Counted from the stretch's first letter, positions 41,964 to 49,775 are shown. The stretch: DNA of 64,000 nucleotides from Bin80 sp965261255 (GCA_965261255.1 CBDHCQ010000004.1:558001-622000), one strand, 5' to 3'. Translations and numbers: made by a program. Notes: a model not told the origin generated them from the sequence alone.

Positions 41964-43499
41964 ATGATGAGGATGCGAATTTTGTTGACTTTATTGCTGG
42001 TGTACATCGCATACCCTGCGGTCGCACAGCAGGAAAACGATCTTGGTACAGAGGCGCAACGCGCCGAGGGTAAGGAAGTCTACGATATCAAATGTGCGCA
42101 CTGCCATGGCTATGAGGGAGATGCCAGTGCCGTGGCGACGCCCTATCTGCGCCCGACGCCGAGAGATTTTACTTCAGGTAACTATAAGTTTCGTTCCACA
42201 GCGAGCGGCGAACTTCCCACCACAGAAGATATCAAGCGGAGTATCCGCCTCGGGATGCCGTACACCAGTATGCCCGCCTGGGAAGGGATCCTGTCAGAGA
42301 CGGAAATCACCAACCTGGCCTATTACCTCAAGACGTTTGAGTCTGCTTTTGACGGGCCGTACGGCAATCCTACGGTGGTAGAGATCCCGCGTGCGCCCTC
42401 CTATTCAGCAGACCCGGACCATTTGGCACGTGGGCGAGAGGTCTTTGAAGCCAATCAGTGTGCCGACTGTCACGGCGAGAACGGCCGCGGAAATGGCGAG
42501 AGTGCCCCGGAACTCGTGGATGACTGGGGATACCCTATTCGTGCGGCAGACATGACCAAGCGCTGGACATTCAGAGCCAGTGCCACGCGTGAGGATATAT
42601 ATCGGACCTTCATGACTGGTCTGAATGGCACGCCGATGCCTTCGTATGAGCAGACGATTGACGAGGAGGATCGATGGGCGTTAGTGGATTATGTATGGTC
42701 GTTGTCGAGAGATACCCCGGACTATGGTACGACCGTTACGGTGCAGGGGCAGTCGGGTGAACTTGTGTTGGGTGAGAGTCTTTTTGAAGCAGCGCCTGAA
42801 ACGTACTTTCCGATCGTGGGCCAGATAATTGAGCCCGGTCGTGCTTTTTATCCCGGCGTTAATGGCATAAGCGTGAAGGCCGTGTATAACGAATCAGAGA
42901 TCGCAATCCAGCTGCAGTGGCACGATATGACTGCAGAAACCGACGGCGCGAATAACCCGGGGATTGAGGTGCCAATGTTTGATCCGGCACAGCCGGATAC
43001 GGTAATGGATGGGTGGTCGGATGCAGTGGCAGCACTCCTGCCATCCCGTACGCCAGAGGGACTGGAACGTCCGTACTTCATGTTTGGAGACAGCAGGTTT
43101 CCGATGAGTATCTGGTACACAGATCTTGCCACGGATTCAGCTGCGGTGTTAACGGGGCAGGGGTTCGGAAGGATCGCCGATAATGGGATCGCTCTGGAAA
43201 GATCTGCCAGCTACGAAGATGGGGTTTGGACAGTCCAGTTCAAGGGTCCTCGTAGTCGGGGAGAGTTGACGATGTCGGAAGCGACCTTTGTTCCGATTTC
43301 TTTTACTGTATGGGATGGGTTTAGCGGGGAGCGAGGCAATAAGCGTGGGCTGTCGGCTTGGTACCATCTGTATCTGCAACCAATGGAGACGCAATCTGCG
43401 GTGCTCCCAATGGCAAAGTGGTTCCTGATTGTATTGGGGGCAGAGCTGTTGATTGTGGCCTTGGTGAATTTACGGGCGCGTCGCAGGAAAACCGCTTAA
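41964..43499 (+). CDS. exported dihaem cytochrome c fused to ethylbenzene-dehydrogenase-type haem-binding domain
   Basis: 511 aa. A signal peptide (to about AVAQ, residue 22) precedes two cytochrome c domains with CAHCHGYEGD (near 45) and CADCHGENGRGNG (near 168), with candidate axial Met in YTSMPAWEG and GTPMPSYEQT. From about residue 275 on, a domain with VKAVYNESEIAIQLQWHD and PISFTVWDGFSGERGNKRGLSAWY resembles the ethylbenzene dehydrogenase gamma-subunit (EB_dh) b-haem-binding fold. A C-terminal membrane helix (about 480-502) anchors it. The axial Met/Lys of the b haem cannot be assigned with certainty. It fits an electron-carrying subunit between soluble donors and the CydA-like protein. 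Confidence 0.87.
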   Translation: MMRMRILLTLLLVYIAYPAVAQQENDLGTEAQRAEGKEVYDIKCAHCHGYEGDASAVATPYLRPTPRDFTSGNYKFRSTASGELPTTEDIKRSIRLGMPYTSMPAWEGILSETEITNLAYYLKTFESAFDGPYGNPTVVEIPRAPSYSADPDHLARGREVFEANQCADCHGENGRGNGESAPELVDDWGYPIRAADMTKRWTFRASATREDIYRTFMTGLNGTPMPSYEQTIDEEDRWALVDYVWSLSRDTPDYGTTVTVQGQSGELVLGESLFEAAPETYFPIVGQIIEPGRAFYPGVNGISVKAVYNESEIAIQLQWHDMTAETDGANNPGIEVPMFDPAQPDTVMDGWSDAVAALLPSRTPEGLERPYFMFGDSRFPMSIWYTDLATDSAAVLTGQGFGRIADNGIALERSASYEDGVWTVQFKGPRSRGELTMSEATFVPISFTVWDGFSGERGNKRGLSAWYHLYLQPMETQSAVLPMAKWFLIVLGAELLIVALVNLRARRRKTA

Positions 43500-43502
43500 G
43501 CA

Positions 43503-44747
43503 GTGGACAGGAGGACGTACATACCGTCGCTCGTATCGTGGAATCTGACCAAGAAATGCAATTTACAGTGCCCACATTGCTACCTGTCTGCCGGGCGCGC
43601 GGCTGATAGGGAGCTGACCACCGATGAGTGCCTTGCTTTGCTTGGTGAAATGCGGACTCTCGGTACTGAAATGCTGATCTTGACGGGCGGAGAACCGCTT
43701 CTGCGGAAAGATATCTACCATCTTGCGGAGACCGCGAGTGCAATGGGCATATGGGTTGTGATGGGTACCAACGGCGTACTGGTGACGCGTGCTGTTGCCC
43801 GCAAGATGGTTGAATGTGGTGTCAAAGGAGTCGGGATCAGTATAGATTCCGCTGATCCTGATCGTCATAACGCGTTTAGGGGTGGACGCAATGCGTGGCA
43901 GCACTCAGTACGCGCGTTGGAAATCTGTCAGGAAGAGGGATTGGAAGTGCTCGTGCAAACAACGGTCATGGAAGAGAACTACGACGAGATTCCCGCACTT
44001 CTGGATTTTGCGCGGGATCATGGGGCGTGGTCGTTCAATCTGTATTTTCTGGTGCAGACTGGACGGGGACAGGGGATGACTGATCTCTCGGCCGCGGCGA
44101 CAGAAGCCATGCTGACGCGACTGGTCGATCTGCAGGAGGACTATCGCCCCATGTTGGTACGCAGCAAGTGTGCACCCCAATTCAAGCAGATTGCCTACGC
44201 TATGGGGCGCGGAGGGCTCGAAAGCGGTGGATGCATGGCGGCAACAGAATACTGCAGAATTACACCGGAGGGAAATGTTACGCCCTGTCCCTATATGGAC
44301 GTTGTAGCTGGAAGTGTGCTGGAGGAGTCTTTCACGACAATCTGGGATAATTCCACTGTTTTTGCAGAACTGAGGGAAACGGCAAACCTGAAGGGGCGCT
44401 GCGGTGCATGTGAGTTCAAAGATCTATGCGGCGGTTGTCGGTGTCGGGCCTTTGCAGCAACGGGGGATTATTTGGCAGAAGACCCTGGCTGCGCCTATCA
44501 ACCCACTGGCACTGCTTTGCCGGAGGCGGTACTGCATTGGGATCACGCCGCCCAGGAGCGTCTTGGACGGATACCTATTTCGTTCATTCGCAACAAGACG
44601 CGGAAAGGCGTCGAAGCGTACGCTCGCAACAAGGGCGTATCAAGTATCACTACTGAGGTCATGAATGGCGCACTCAGCGGTATGCAGCGGGCCAAGTCGT
44701 TTGGCGCGGCGCCCGCCTTTTCGAGAAAACCAACACACCTCGTATAG
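43503..44747 (+). CDS. radical SAM/SPASM protein (NirJ/AhbD-like) with C-terminal PCP_red-like domain
   Basis: GTG start 3 bases after the previous stop; 414 aa. The radical SAM cluster motif is CNLQCPHC preceded by SWNLTKK, the wording typical of NirJ/AhbC/AhbD haem-modifying enzymes. The SPASM-type region has further Cys: GGCMAATEYCRITPEGNVTPC and CGACEFKDLCGGCRCR, followed by GCAY. Residues about 344-391 (LHWDHAAQERLGRIP, FIRNKTRKGVEAYARNKG, ITTEVMNGAL) match the PCP_red helical pattern seen in two other proteins of the cluster. The family converts or trims tetrapyrrole side chains, or modifies peptides. Next to cytochrome genes I favour haem or haem-precursor modification. Confidence 0.88.
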   Translation: MDRRTYIPSLVSWNLTKKCNLQCPHCYLSAGRAADRELTTDECLALLGEMRTLGTEMLILTGGEPLLRKDIYHLAETASAMGIWVVMGTNGVLVTRAVARKMVECGVKGVGISIDSADPDRHNAFRGGRNAWQHSVRALEICQEEGLEVLVQTTVMEENYDEIPALLDFARDHGAWSFNLYFLVQTGRGQGMTDLSAAATEAMLTRLVDLQEDYRPMLVRSKCAPQFKQIAYAMGRGGLESGGCMAATEYCRITPEGNVTPCPYMDVVAGSVLEESFTTIWDNSTVFAELRETANLKGRCGACEFKDLCGGCRCRAFAATGDYLAEDPGCAYQPTGTALPEAVLHWDHAAQERLGRIPISFIRNKTRKGVEAYARNKGVSSITTEVMNGALSGMQRAKSFGAAPAFSRKPTHLV

Positions 44748-44750
44748 ATT

Positions 44751-44969
44751 ATGCCATTCTATATTACGCAGGAGTGTACGGCATGTGGTGATTGTGTAGA
44801 TATGTGCCCAATTGAGGCTATAAGGGTTGACGATCCGATCTACGTGATTGAGCCCGAGTGTACAGATTTTATGGAGTGCCTGGCTTTCTGTGAGGTTGAT
44901 GCTATTCAGCCGATTCCCGAAATGAGAGAAGAGCCTGCCTCAACCGTTACGCACACGGCCAATGGTTGA
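44751..44969 (+). CDS. small ferredoxin
   Basis: 72 aa, starting 3 bases after the radical SAM gene. The first cluster motif CTACGDCVDMCP is a canonical [4Fe-4S] site. The second region reads PECTDFMECLAFCEVDAI: three Cys in a CX5CX3C pattern plus a lone Glu where the canonical Pro sits. It may hold a [4Fe-4S] cluster using the Cys after the first motif, or a [3Fe-4S] cluster. It most likely feeds low-potential electrons to the radical SAM enzyme. Its 3' end overlaps the next gene by 8 bases. Confidence 0.9.
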   Translation: MPFYITQECTACGDCVDMCPIEAIRVDDPIYVIEPECTDFMECLAFCEVDAIQPIPEMREEPASTVTHTANG

Positions 44970-45291
44970 AAACGAGATTCAATATCTTCCCTGGCAGCAG
45001 TTTCGTCAGATGGTTCCTCCAATCCTCGGATTGGAGGTCAGGCGACTTTCTCGACACATTGCAGTTGCGGATCCTTCCTCGGATACACGTAACCAATTGG
45101 TCAAAACACGGTTTGAACTCAGGCGGTTCATTGCCTGTGTGGAGAAGGCAGATGAAGAAGAGAGAGGTTCGTGTGGAGCTTTTCTTGACGCTGCGTTATT
45201 GAACGTGGCCGCTATCAGTGACCGCCCGGAAATGGATTATGTGATTGATAGACTTCGTTATGTTCGTGATCGAATTCCTTATGTCTATTGA
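44962..45291 (+). CDS. small hypothetical protein of the cytochrome/PCP_red cluster
   Basis: 109 aa, starting inside the ferredoxin gene (8-base overlap), which implies coupled translation. The sequence (MVENEIQYLPWQQFRQMVPP) is predicted all-helical with many Arg and Glu, no signal peptide and two Cys (FIACVEKAD, RGSCGAFL). I do not recognise the family. Position suggests an accessory factor for the radical SAM/ferredoxin pair. Confidence 0.75.
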   Translation: MVENEIQYLPWQQFRQMVPPILGLEVRRLSRHIAVADPSSDTRNQLVKTRFELRRFIACVEKADEEERGSCGAFLDAALLNVAAISDRPEMDYVIDRLRYVRDRIPYVY

Positions 45292-45315
45292 TACGCGGTA
45301 TACGCGTTAGTGCTC

Positions 45316-47244
45316 ATGTACAAGAAGATTTTCGTACCGGTTGACAATTCTGAGCATTCGCTCAGTGCCGTTGATATGGCGGTAACCCTTGCTGGACAAT
45401 TTGATTCGACGGTTGTAGCGAGTCATGCGTACGCGGCACGGATGCATGACTATCGCTTCAAACAAATGGAATACACGCTTCCAGAGGAGTACCTGATTGA
45501 GGAAGCGATGGAGAAGCAGCGCAAGATTCACGACACATTGATCACAATGGGACTCGAGCTCATCAGCGATTCTTATCTGGTTGTGGCAGAGGAGCGTTGT
45601 AAAGCCGCCGGTGTGCCGTTTGAACCGAAGATGTATGATGGTAAGAACTGGAAGGTGATTGCTCAGGACATTGACGAGAGCGACTACGACCTCGTGATCA
45701 TGGGTGCGCTGGGTTTAGGGGCTGTCAAGGACAGCACCATAGGGAGTGTATGTGAGCGTGTCACACGTCGTGTACGCACAGACACTTTGGTGATCAAGAA
45801 TCTTGATCCGGGAACGATCAGCGTTGACGGAAAGCCCGAGGGCAATATTGTCGTGGGAATTGATGGCAGTCCAGAGTCTTTTGCGGGCCTGCGCACTGCG
45901 CTTGAGCTTGGTCAGAAGACGGGGCGCCAGGTTGAAGCGGTGTCGGTATATGATCCCTACCTGCACTATGCAATGTTCAACAGCATTGTTAACGTGCTGA
46001 CGGAAAAAGCATCAAAGGTCTTCAGGTTCAAGGAGCAGGAGCAGTTGCACGAAGAGGTTATTGACACCGGACTTGCCAAGATATATCAGTCACATCTGGA
46101 TATTGCCAGACGGATTGCGGATGAAGCAGAGGTAGATCTCAAGATCACGTTGCTTGATGGCAAGGCATTCGAGAAGATGCTGCAGTACGTCAGGCGTGAA
46201 GAGCCGTGGCTGTTGATCCTGGGACGTATCGGGGTGCACAGTGATGAGGATATGGACATTGGGAGCAACACGGAAAATCTCCTCCGCCAAGCGCCATGTA
46301 ATATCTTGCTATCCAGTAAGCGGTATGTGCCACCTGTAGATGTGAGCGCAGAGGAATCCATGTTATGGACGGAGCCTGCCACCCGCCTCCTGAATACCGC
46401 TCCCGACTTCGCTCGTGGTATCGCGCGCACAACAATTCATCGGTGGGCCATGGAACGCGGACACTCCGTGATTACCCGCAAGATAGTTGAACAGGCTATG
46501 GGTAATATCCTGCCGCGCTCGTCCATGATCAAGATGGGCATTATTGCAGAGGATACCGCGGCCAAGGAAATCGCAAACAGAGATTCTGTAACATGGATTT
46601 GCAGACAGTGTGGATATTCAGCACGTGACTTTCAACCCGTACGGTGTGCCGTGTGTGGCAGCCCTGCAGAGACATTCCAGAAGCTGGATAAGGATGCGAT
46701 TGCGCAGTTGGCCAAACTGGAAGGTGGTTCACAGGAGCAACAAACCTTTGATGACGTCCGCCTGCAATGGACCAAGGAAGCATTAAAGGAACTTCGTTCT
46801 GTTCCTGATGGCTACCAGATGCGCCGGGCCAAAGCACAGATTGAAAAACGGGCACGCGTACAGCGCGTACCTACGATCACGCTCGGTATGGTGCGCGCGG
46901 TTTTGACCGGTAATGCCGAAGAACTGCAGAACCTCACACCAGGAGGGCATTTGAAGACAGTTGGTAAGCATGCTGATGGCTCACGTGAAGCCCCAACCAG
47001 GAAGGCCGCAGAGGATCTGGTACAGGATGGAGAGTTTTTATGGGCAAGAAATGCTCGAGCGCGGCTCAGCCGGGTTCCTGAGGGCTTCATGCGTACGCGC
47101 ACCAAGGAGCGTATTGAAGCGGTGGCGCGTGCCTCCGAGACGAACCTGATCACGCTGGCAATCACTGAGGAAGGAATCAGGGAGGGAATAGAGCTGATGG
47201 AGGAAATGATCCAGGAACAGGCGAAAGCTGGCTCGGATAACTGA
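45316..47244 (+). CDS. tandem universal stress protein fused to zinc ribbon and three PCP_red-like domains
   Basis: I choose the ATG at 45316 (642 aa, MYKKIFVPVDNSEHSLSAVD). Residues about 1-155 and 170-340 are two USP (UspA) domains with VPVDNSEHS, VIMGALGLGAVKDSTIGSV, VGIDGSPESF and LGRIGVHSDEDMDIGS. Then come three PCP_red-like segments: 46360-46512 (LWTEPATRLLNTAP), 46762-46905 (LQWTKEALKELRSVP) and 47035-47190 (FLWARNARARLSRVP). Between the first and second is a rubredoxin-like zinc ribbon, ICRQCG and RCAVCGSP. USP domains bind ATP or sense redox/energy; PCP_red in ChlB contacts a tetrapyrrole. No membrane helices are seen. The combination looks like a cytoplasmic scaffold or carrier for the cluster. 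Confidence 0.85.
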   Translation: MYKKIFVPVDNSEHSLSAVDMAVTLAGQFDSTVVASHAYAARMHDYRFKQMEYTLPEEYLIEEAMEKQRKIHDTLITMGLELISDSYLVVAEERCKAAGVPFEPKMYDGKNWKVIAQDIDESDYDLVIMGALGLGAVKDSTIGSVCERVTRRVRTDTLVIKNLDPGTISVDGKPEGNIVVGIDGSPESFAGLRTALELGQKTGRQVEAVSVYDPYLHYAMFNSIVNVLTEKASKVFRFKEQEQLHEEVIDTGLAKIYQSHLDIARRIADEAEVDLKITLLDGKAFEKMLQYVRREEPWLLILGRIGVHSDEDMDIGSNTENLLRQAPCNILLSSKRYVPPVDVSAEESMLWTEPATRLLNTAPDFARGIARTTIHRWAMERGHSVITRKIVEQAMGNILPRSSMIKMGIIAEDTAAKEIANRDSVTWICRQCGYSARDFQPVRCAVCGSPAETFQKLDKDAIAQLAKLEGGSQEQQTFDDVRLQWTKEALKELRSVPDGYQMRRAKAQIEKRARVQRVPTITLGMVRAVLTGNAEELQNLTPGGHLKTVGKHADGSREAPTRKAAEDLVQDGEFLWARNARARLSRVPEGFMRTRTKERIEAVARASETNLITLAITEEGIREGIELMEEMIQEQAKAGSDN

Positions 47245-48140
47245 AAACTTACCACGATATAGCGTCCGATGGAGGATCCGATGTTCTGGGCCAAGTTGCC
47301 CAGCAGCACGATCGGCTAAGGGAGCGTCTGGCACGGATCGGTAGTGTTTTTGCGGTGATGAGCGGAAAGGGAGGAGTTGGAAAAAGTACCGTGACGGCCT
47401 GTCTAGCGGATGGGTTAACCAGGTTGGGCGTACGTACGGGCGTATTGGATGCAGATTTGAATGGACCCTGCATGGCGCGTATGATGGGAGTAAAAGATCA
47501 TAAGCCATCGCCGCAAAATGGCGCAATGATCGCTGCACGTAACGCGTTCGGTGTTCCGGTCATGTCCATGGATATGTTTTTGCCGGAGGACGAAACGCCG
47601 CTTGTATGGGAAGCATCATCCCAGCAGGGCGCCTACACTTGGCGTTCAATGGTTGAGATGAGTGCGCTTCGGGAACTGCTTTCAGACACGGATTGGGGTG
47701 ATCTGGATGTGTTGTTGATAGATTTGCCTCCTGGTGCCGAACGGCTTCAGAATTTGGCGGACCTGTTACCGAATCTGACGGGTGCAATTGTAGTTTCTAC
47801 GACATCGCAGACAGCGATGACGGTTGTATCCCGTTCGATTTTGATGGCATTGAATGTTGCGGATGTGAGGATTGCTGGAGTGGTTGAGAACATGAGTACG
47901 ATGATTTGTTCGGAATGTGGATCTAAGGAGTATATGTTTACTGGGGCCGAGACGGTGGAGGAACTGGCTGAGCGGCATGGTGTCTCCTACTTGGGTGCCA
48001 TTCCGTTCAATGTTACGCTTGCAGATTTTTTGGAGACGGGCAGATCTTACATTGAGGCGCATGCGGGGCATCCGGTCACGCATGCGATCCTGAATGTAGC
48101 TCAACGTGTACATTTTTGGCTTAAAAATCAATCAAAGTGA
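47241..48140 (+). CDS. Mrp/NBP35-type P-loop ATPase (Fe-S carrier), probable CTG start
   Basis: The open frame continues upstream of the first GTG (47355) for 38 codons to CTG at 47241, with no ATG, GTG or TTG in between. The lead (KTYHDIASDGGSDVLGQVAQ, then RLRERLARIG) looks coding and is the kind of N-terminus I recall for Mrp homologues in such clusters. With it the protein has 299 aa and overlaps the previous stop as CTGA. The P-loop is MSGKGGVGKSTV, with DADLNGPCMARMMGV, LLIDLPPGAE and the Fe-S ligand pair ICSECG. Mrp proteins bind and deliver Fe-S clusters. It probably supplies the radical SAM enzyme or ferredoxin. Confidence 0.85.
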   Translation: MKTYHDIASDGGSDVLGQVAQQHDRLRERLARIGSVFAVMSGKGGVGKSTVTACLADGLTRLGVRTGVLDADLNGPCMARMMGVKDHKPSPQNGAMIAARNAFGVPVMSMDMFLPEDETPLVWEASSQQGAYTWRSMVEMSALRELLSDTDWGDLDVLLIDLPPGAERLQNLADLLPNLTGAIVVSTTSQTAMTVVSRSILMALNVADVRIAGVVENMSTMICSECGSKEYMFTGAETVEELAERHGVSYLGAIPFNVTLADFLETGRSYIEAHAGHPVTHAILNVAQRVHFWLKNQSK

Positions 48141-48631
48141 AATTTTTGTGTGTTCCCTGTGACCAGCCAATGGCTCTGAAGTCTACGCATGGTCCATTTG
48201 ACGGCTCAATGTCCATCGTGTATGAGTGTCCAACCTGTTCAGTGCAGACAGCGATGTTGACCAACAGGGCCGAGACCCAGATGGTTCGTTCACTGGGGGT
48301 TAGGATCGGTGGACGAATTACACCGGAAGAGCCCATGGAAACCCTCCGATCAAATCTTGCATCGGGTCAGGAGGAGTCGCCGGAAGGACCACCTTCAAGT
48401 ACGGGTGGTAAATGTCCTTTCACGGGGATGGTCAATGACGCGATTGGGGCTGCGGAGTCTGAACCGAAAAAGCCTGTCTGGACGGCAGGAGCACTGGCTC
48501 GCATTGAAGCAATTCCCCCCTATATCCAGCCTATGGTCAAGCTGAATGTTGAGAGCTTTGCCCGCGAGCAAGGCTATTTGGAGATTGATGAGGACGTGAT
48601 GGATGCAGTGAGGGGGCGTCTAGGCATGTAG
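48137..48631 (+). CDS. zinc-ribbon protein with C-terminal PCP_red-like domain
   Basis: GTG start overlapping the Mrp stop as GTGA; 164 aa. The N-terminal part has two CxxC pairs, FLCVPCDQ and ECPTCSVQ, forming a zinc ribbon or rubredoxin-like site. Residues about 113-162 (VWTAGALARIEAIP, YIQPMVKLNVESFAREQG, EIDEDVMDAVRGRLG) fit the PCP_red pattern. A Pro/Gly-rich linker with CPFTG lies between. It is the last gene of the run. It probably binds the same ligand or partner as the other PCP_red proteins. Confidence 0.8.
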   Translation: MKFLCVPCDQPMALKSTHGPFDGSMSIVYECPTCSVQTAMLTNRAETQMVRSLGVRIGGRITPEEPMETLRSNLASGQEESPEGPPSSTGGKCPFTGMVNDAIGAAESEPKKPVWTAGALARIEAIPPYIQPMVKLNVESFAREQGYLEIDEDVMDAVRGRLGM

Positions 48632-48836
48632 TTGGGCACAGACAACAGTAGATTACGGGAATTATTTCCCCCAGTCCTATCTTCGCATCCGTGGCAGTAC
48701 AAATATGGTAATTGGTGGGGTGAGGAATTTCATGTTGGGAGGGGCGTGCGCATCAATAGGCAAGGAAACCGTTAGCTTTCTGGGGTTAATTATATACGAA
48801 TGTGGCGAGGTCGTACTTAATTTTCGGGACTTTCTG
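48632..48836. other. short gap after the cytochrome/PCP_red cluster
   Basis: About 200 bases separate the end of the cluster from the convergent toxin-like gene. I see no strong hairpin with a T-run that would mark the terminator of the long operon. Confidence 0.4.
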
Positions 48837-49168
48837 TTATAGCCCGTTTTCTTTTAGAAAAGCCGTTATTTCCCTGCTGGGAACATTTTCCTTGTCATTT
48901 TTAAGGTAGATATGCAAGGCAATTAATTCTGAGTCATCCATATAGTAGACGATCCGTACATCCCTTCTCGCTCCCATGTTTTTATACCACACCGAATCTT
49001 GAATATTGGCTTTCCATCCACGTCCTTAAATTGATTCCCATCAGCCATCTTGCCGCCGGCAAGATTATTCAGTACGTCCAGAACCTTACCACTTAACCCT
49101 GTGTGCCTACGTAGTTTCTTGGGATCTCGTTTAAGCCTTGTAGTCTGCTCAATCCTCCGGTGACACAT
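48837..49168 (-). pseudogene. RelE/ParE-like toxin gene split by a -1 frameshift at an A5 run
   Basis: The first frame (ATG at 49168) reads TTRLKRDPKKLRRHTGLSGK, then FKDVDGKPIFKIRCGIK. At ataaaaacatggg (48984-48996 region) the protein continues in the -1 frame as NMGARRDVRIVYYMDD, LIALHIYLKNDKENVP and ITAFLKENGL, stopping at 48837-48839. The joined 110-residue product has the layout of a RelE/YafQ-type mRNA interferase: basic N-terminal helices, then the beta-hairpin with an arginine-rich strand. An extra or missing A, or slippage on AAAAA, would restore one frame. It may be a decayed gene, a sequence error or a programmed shift. The start overlaps the stop of the upstream gene. Confidence 0.6.
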
Positions 49169-49775
49169 TCGTTAAATTCTGTATTTCTGTCAATATTGTT
49201 CTGGTAAATTCTATTCTTGATGAAAGCGCGGCTGCCTCGGCAATATCTTCTACTCGATTTGCCAAGTGTTCTAGTTTAGCATAGACCTCTTGTCTCCACC
49301 GTAACTTTTTTGGCAGAGCTTTGACATACCTAATATTCTGGTCAATTCCTTTTACGACTTTAAACATTTCGACAGCAAAGTCCCTAAGCGCCTCGCGATC
49401 CCGATCTGATATTACTTCAAATTGATCAAATCCAGTAGCAACTTCTTCGATGTGACATTCGAGTTCGGCTAATGAGTTAGCCATGTCGTGGTGGTCGGAC
49501 TTTGACGAATGTACTTGCCATTCCGTCAGTTTATTGACAGGTACTGGATTAAGGAATTCCCCGAGATTACTACTGGCCTGCAGTGTTTGTAGCTGTTGCT
49601 GCATTAATTCCCTCTGGAACGTGTGGTGCTGTGAGTATCCGGTATATGCCTGGGCGGTTAAAGGGTGCCTTGATTTTCGGAACTGTCCTGTATGTTTTCC
49701 ACATACATTACCAACAAAAGGATAGATAACATAATATAGTCCGGCTAAATACTTTAACAAAGGGAAAACCTTCAC
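49149..49775 (-). CDS. hypothetical protein upstream of and overlapping the toxin-like gene
   Basis: 208 aa, unrecognised. The N-terminal 30 residues are mildly hydrophobic (LLKYLAGLYYVIYPF); the rest is helical, with likely coiled-coil in MQQQLQTLQ and ELECHIEEVATGFDQFEVIS. Its last 20 bases overlap the start of the toxin-like frame, so the two are translationally coupled. It could be the antitoxin of an unusual toxin pair, but it lacks a clear DNA-binding fold. It could also be an unrelated cargo protein. Confidence 0.6.
   Translation of the reverse strand: MKVFPLLKYLAGLYYVIYPFVGNVCGKHTGQFRKSRHPLTAQAYTGYSQHHTFQRELMQQQLQTLQASSNLGEFLNPVPVNKLTEWQVHSSKSDHHDMANSLAELECHIEEVATGFDQFEVISDRDREALRDFAVEMFKVVKGIDQNIRYVKALPKKLRWRQEVYAKLEHLANRVEDIAEAAALSSRIEFTRTILTEIQNLTNVSPED

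Noticed and set aside
44751..48631. Chlorophyll/bacteriochlorophyll biosynthesis locus
   Set aside because: Only the small PCP_red-like segments recall ChlB/BchB; the nitrogenase-like catalytic domains of ChlN/ChlB/ChlL are absent, and the P-loop protein reads as Mrp rather than ChlL.
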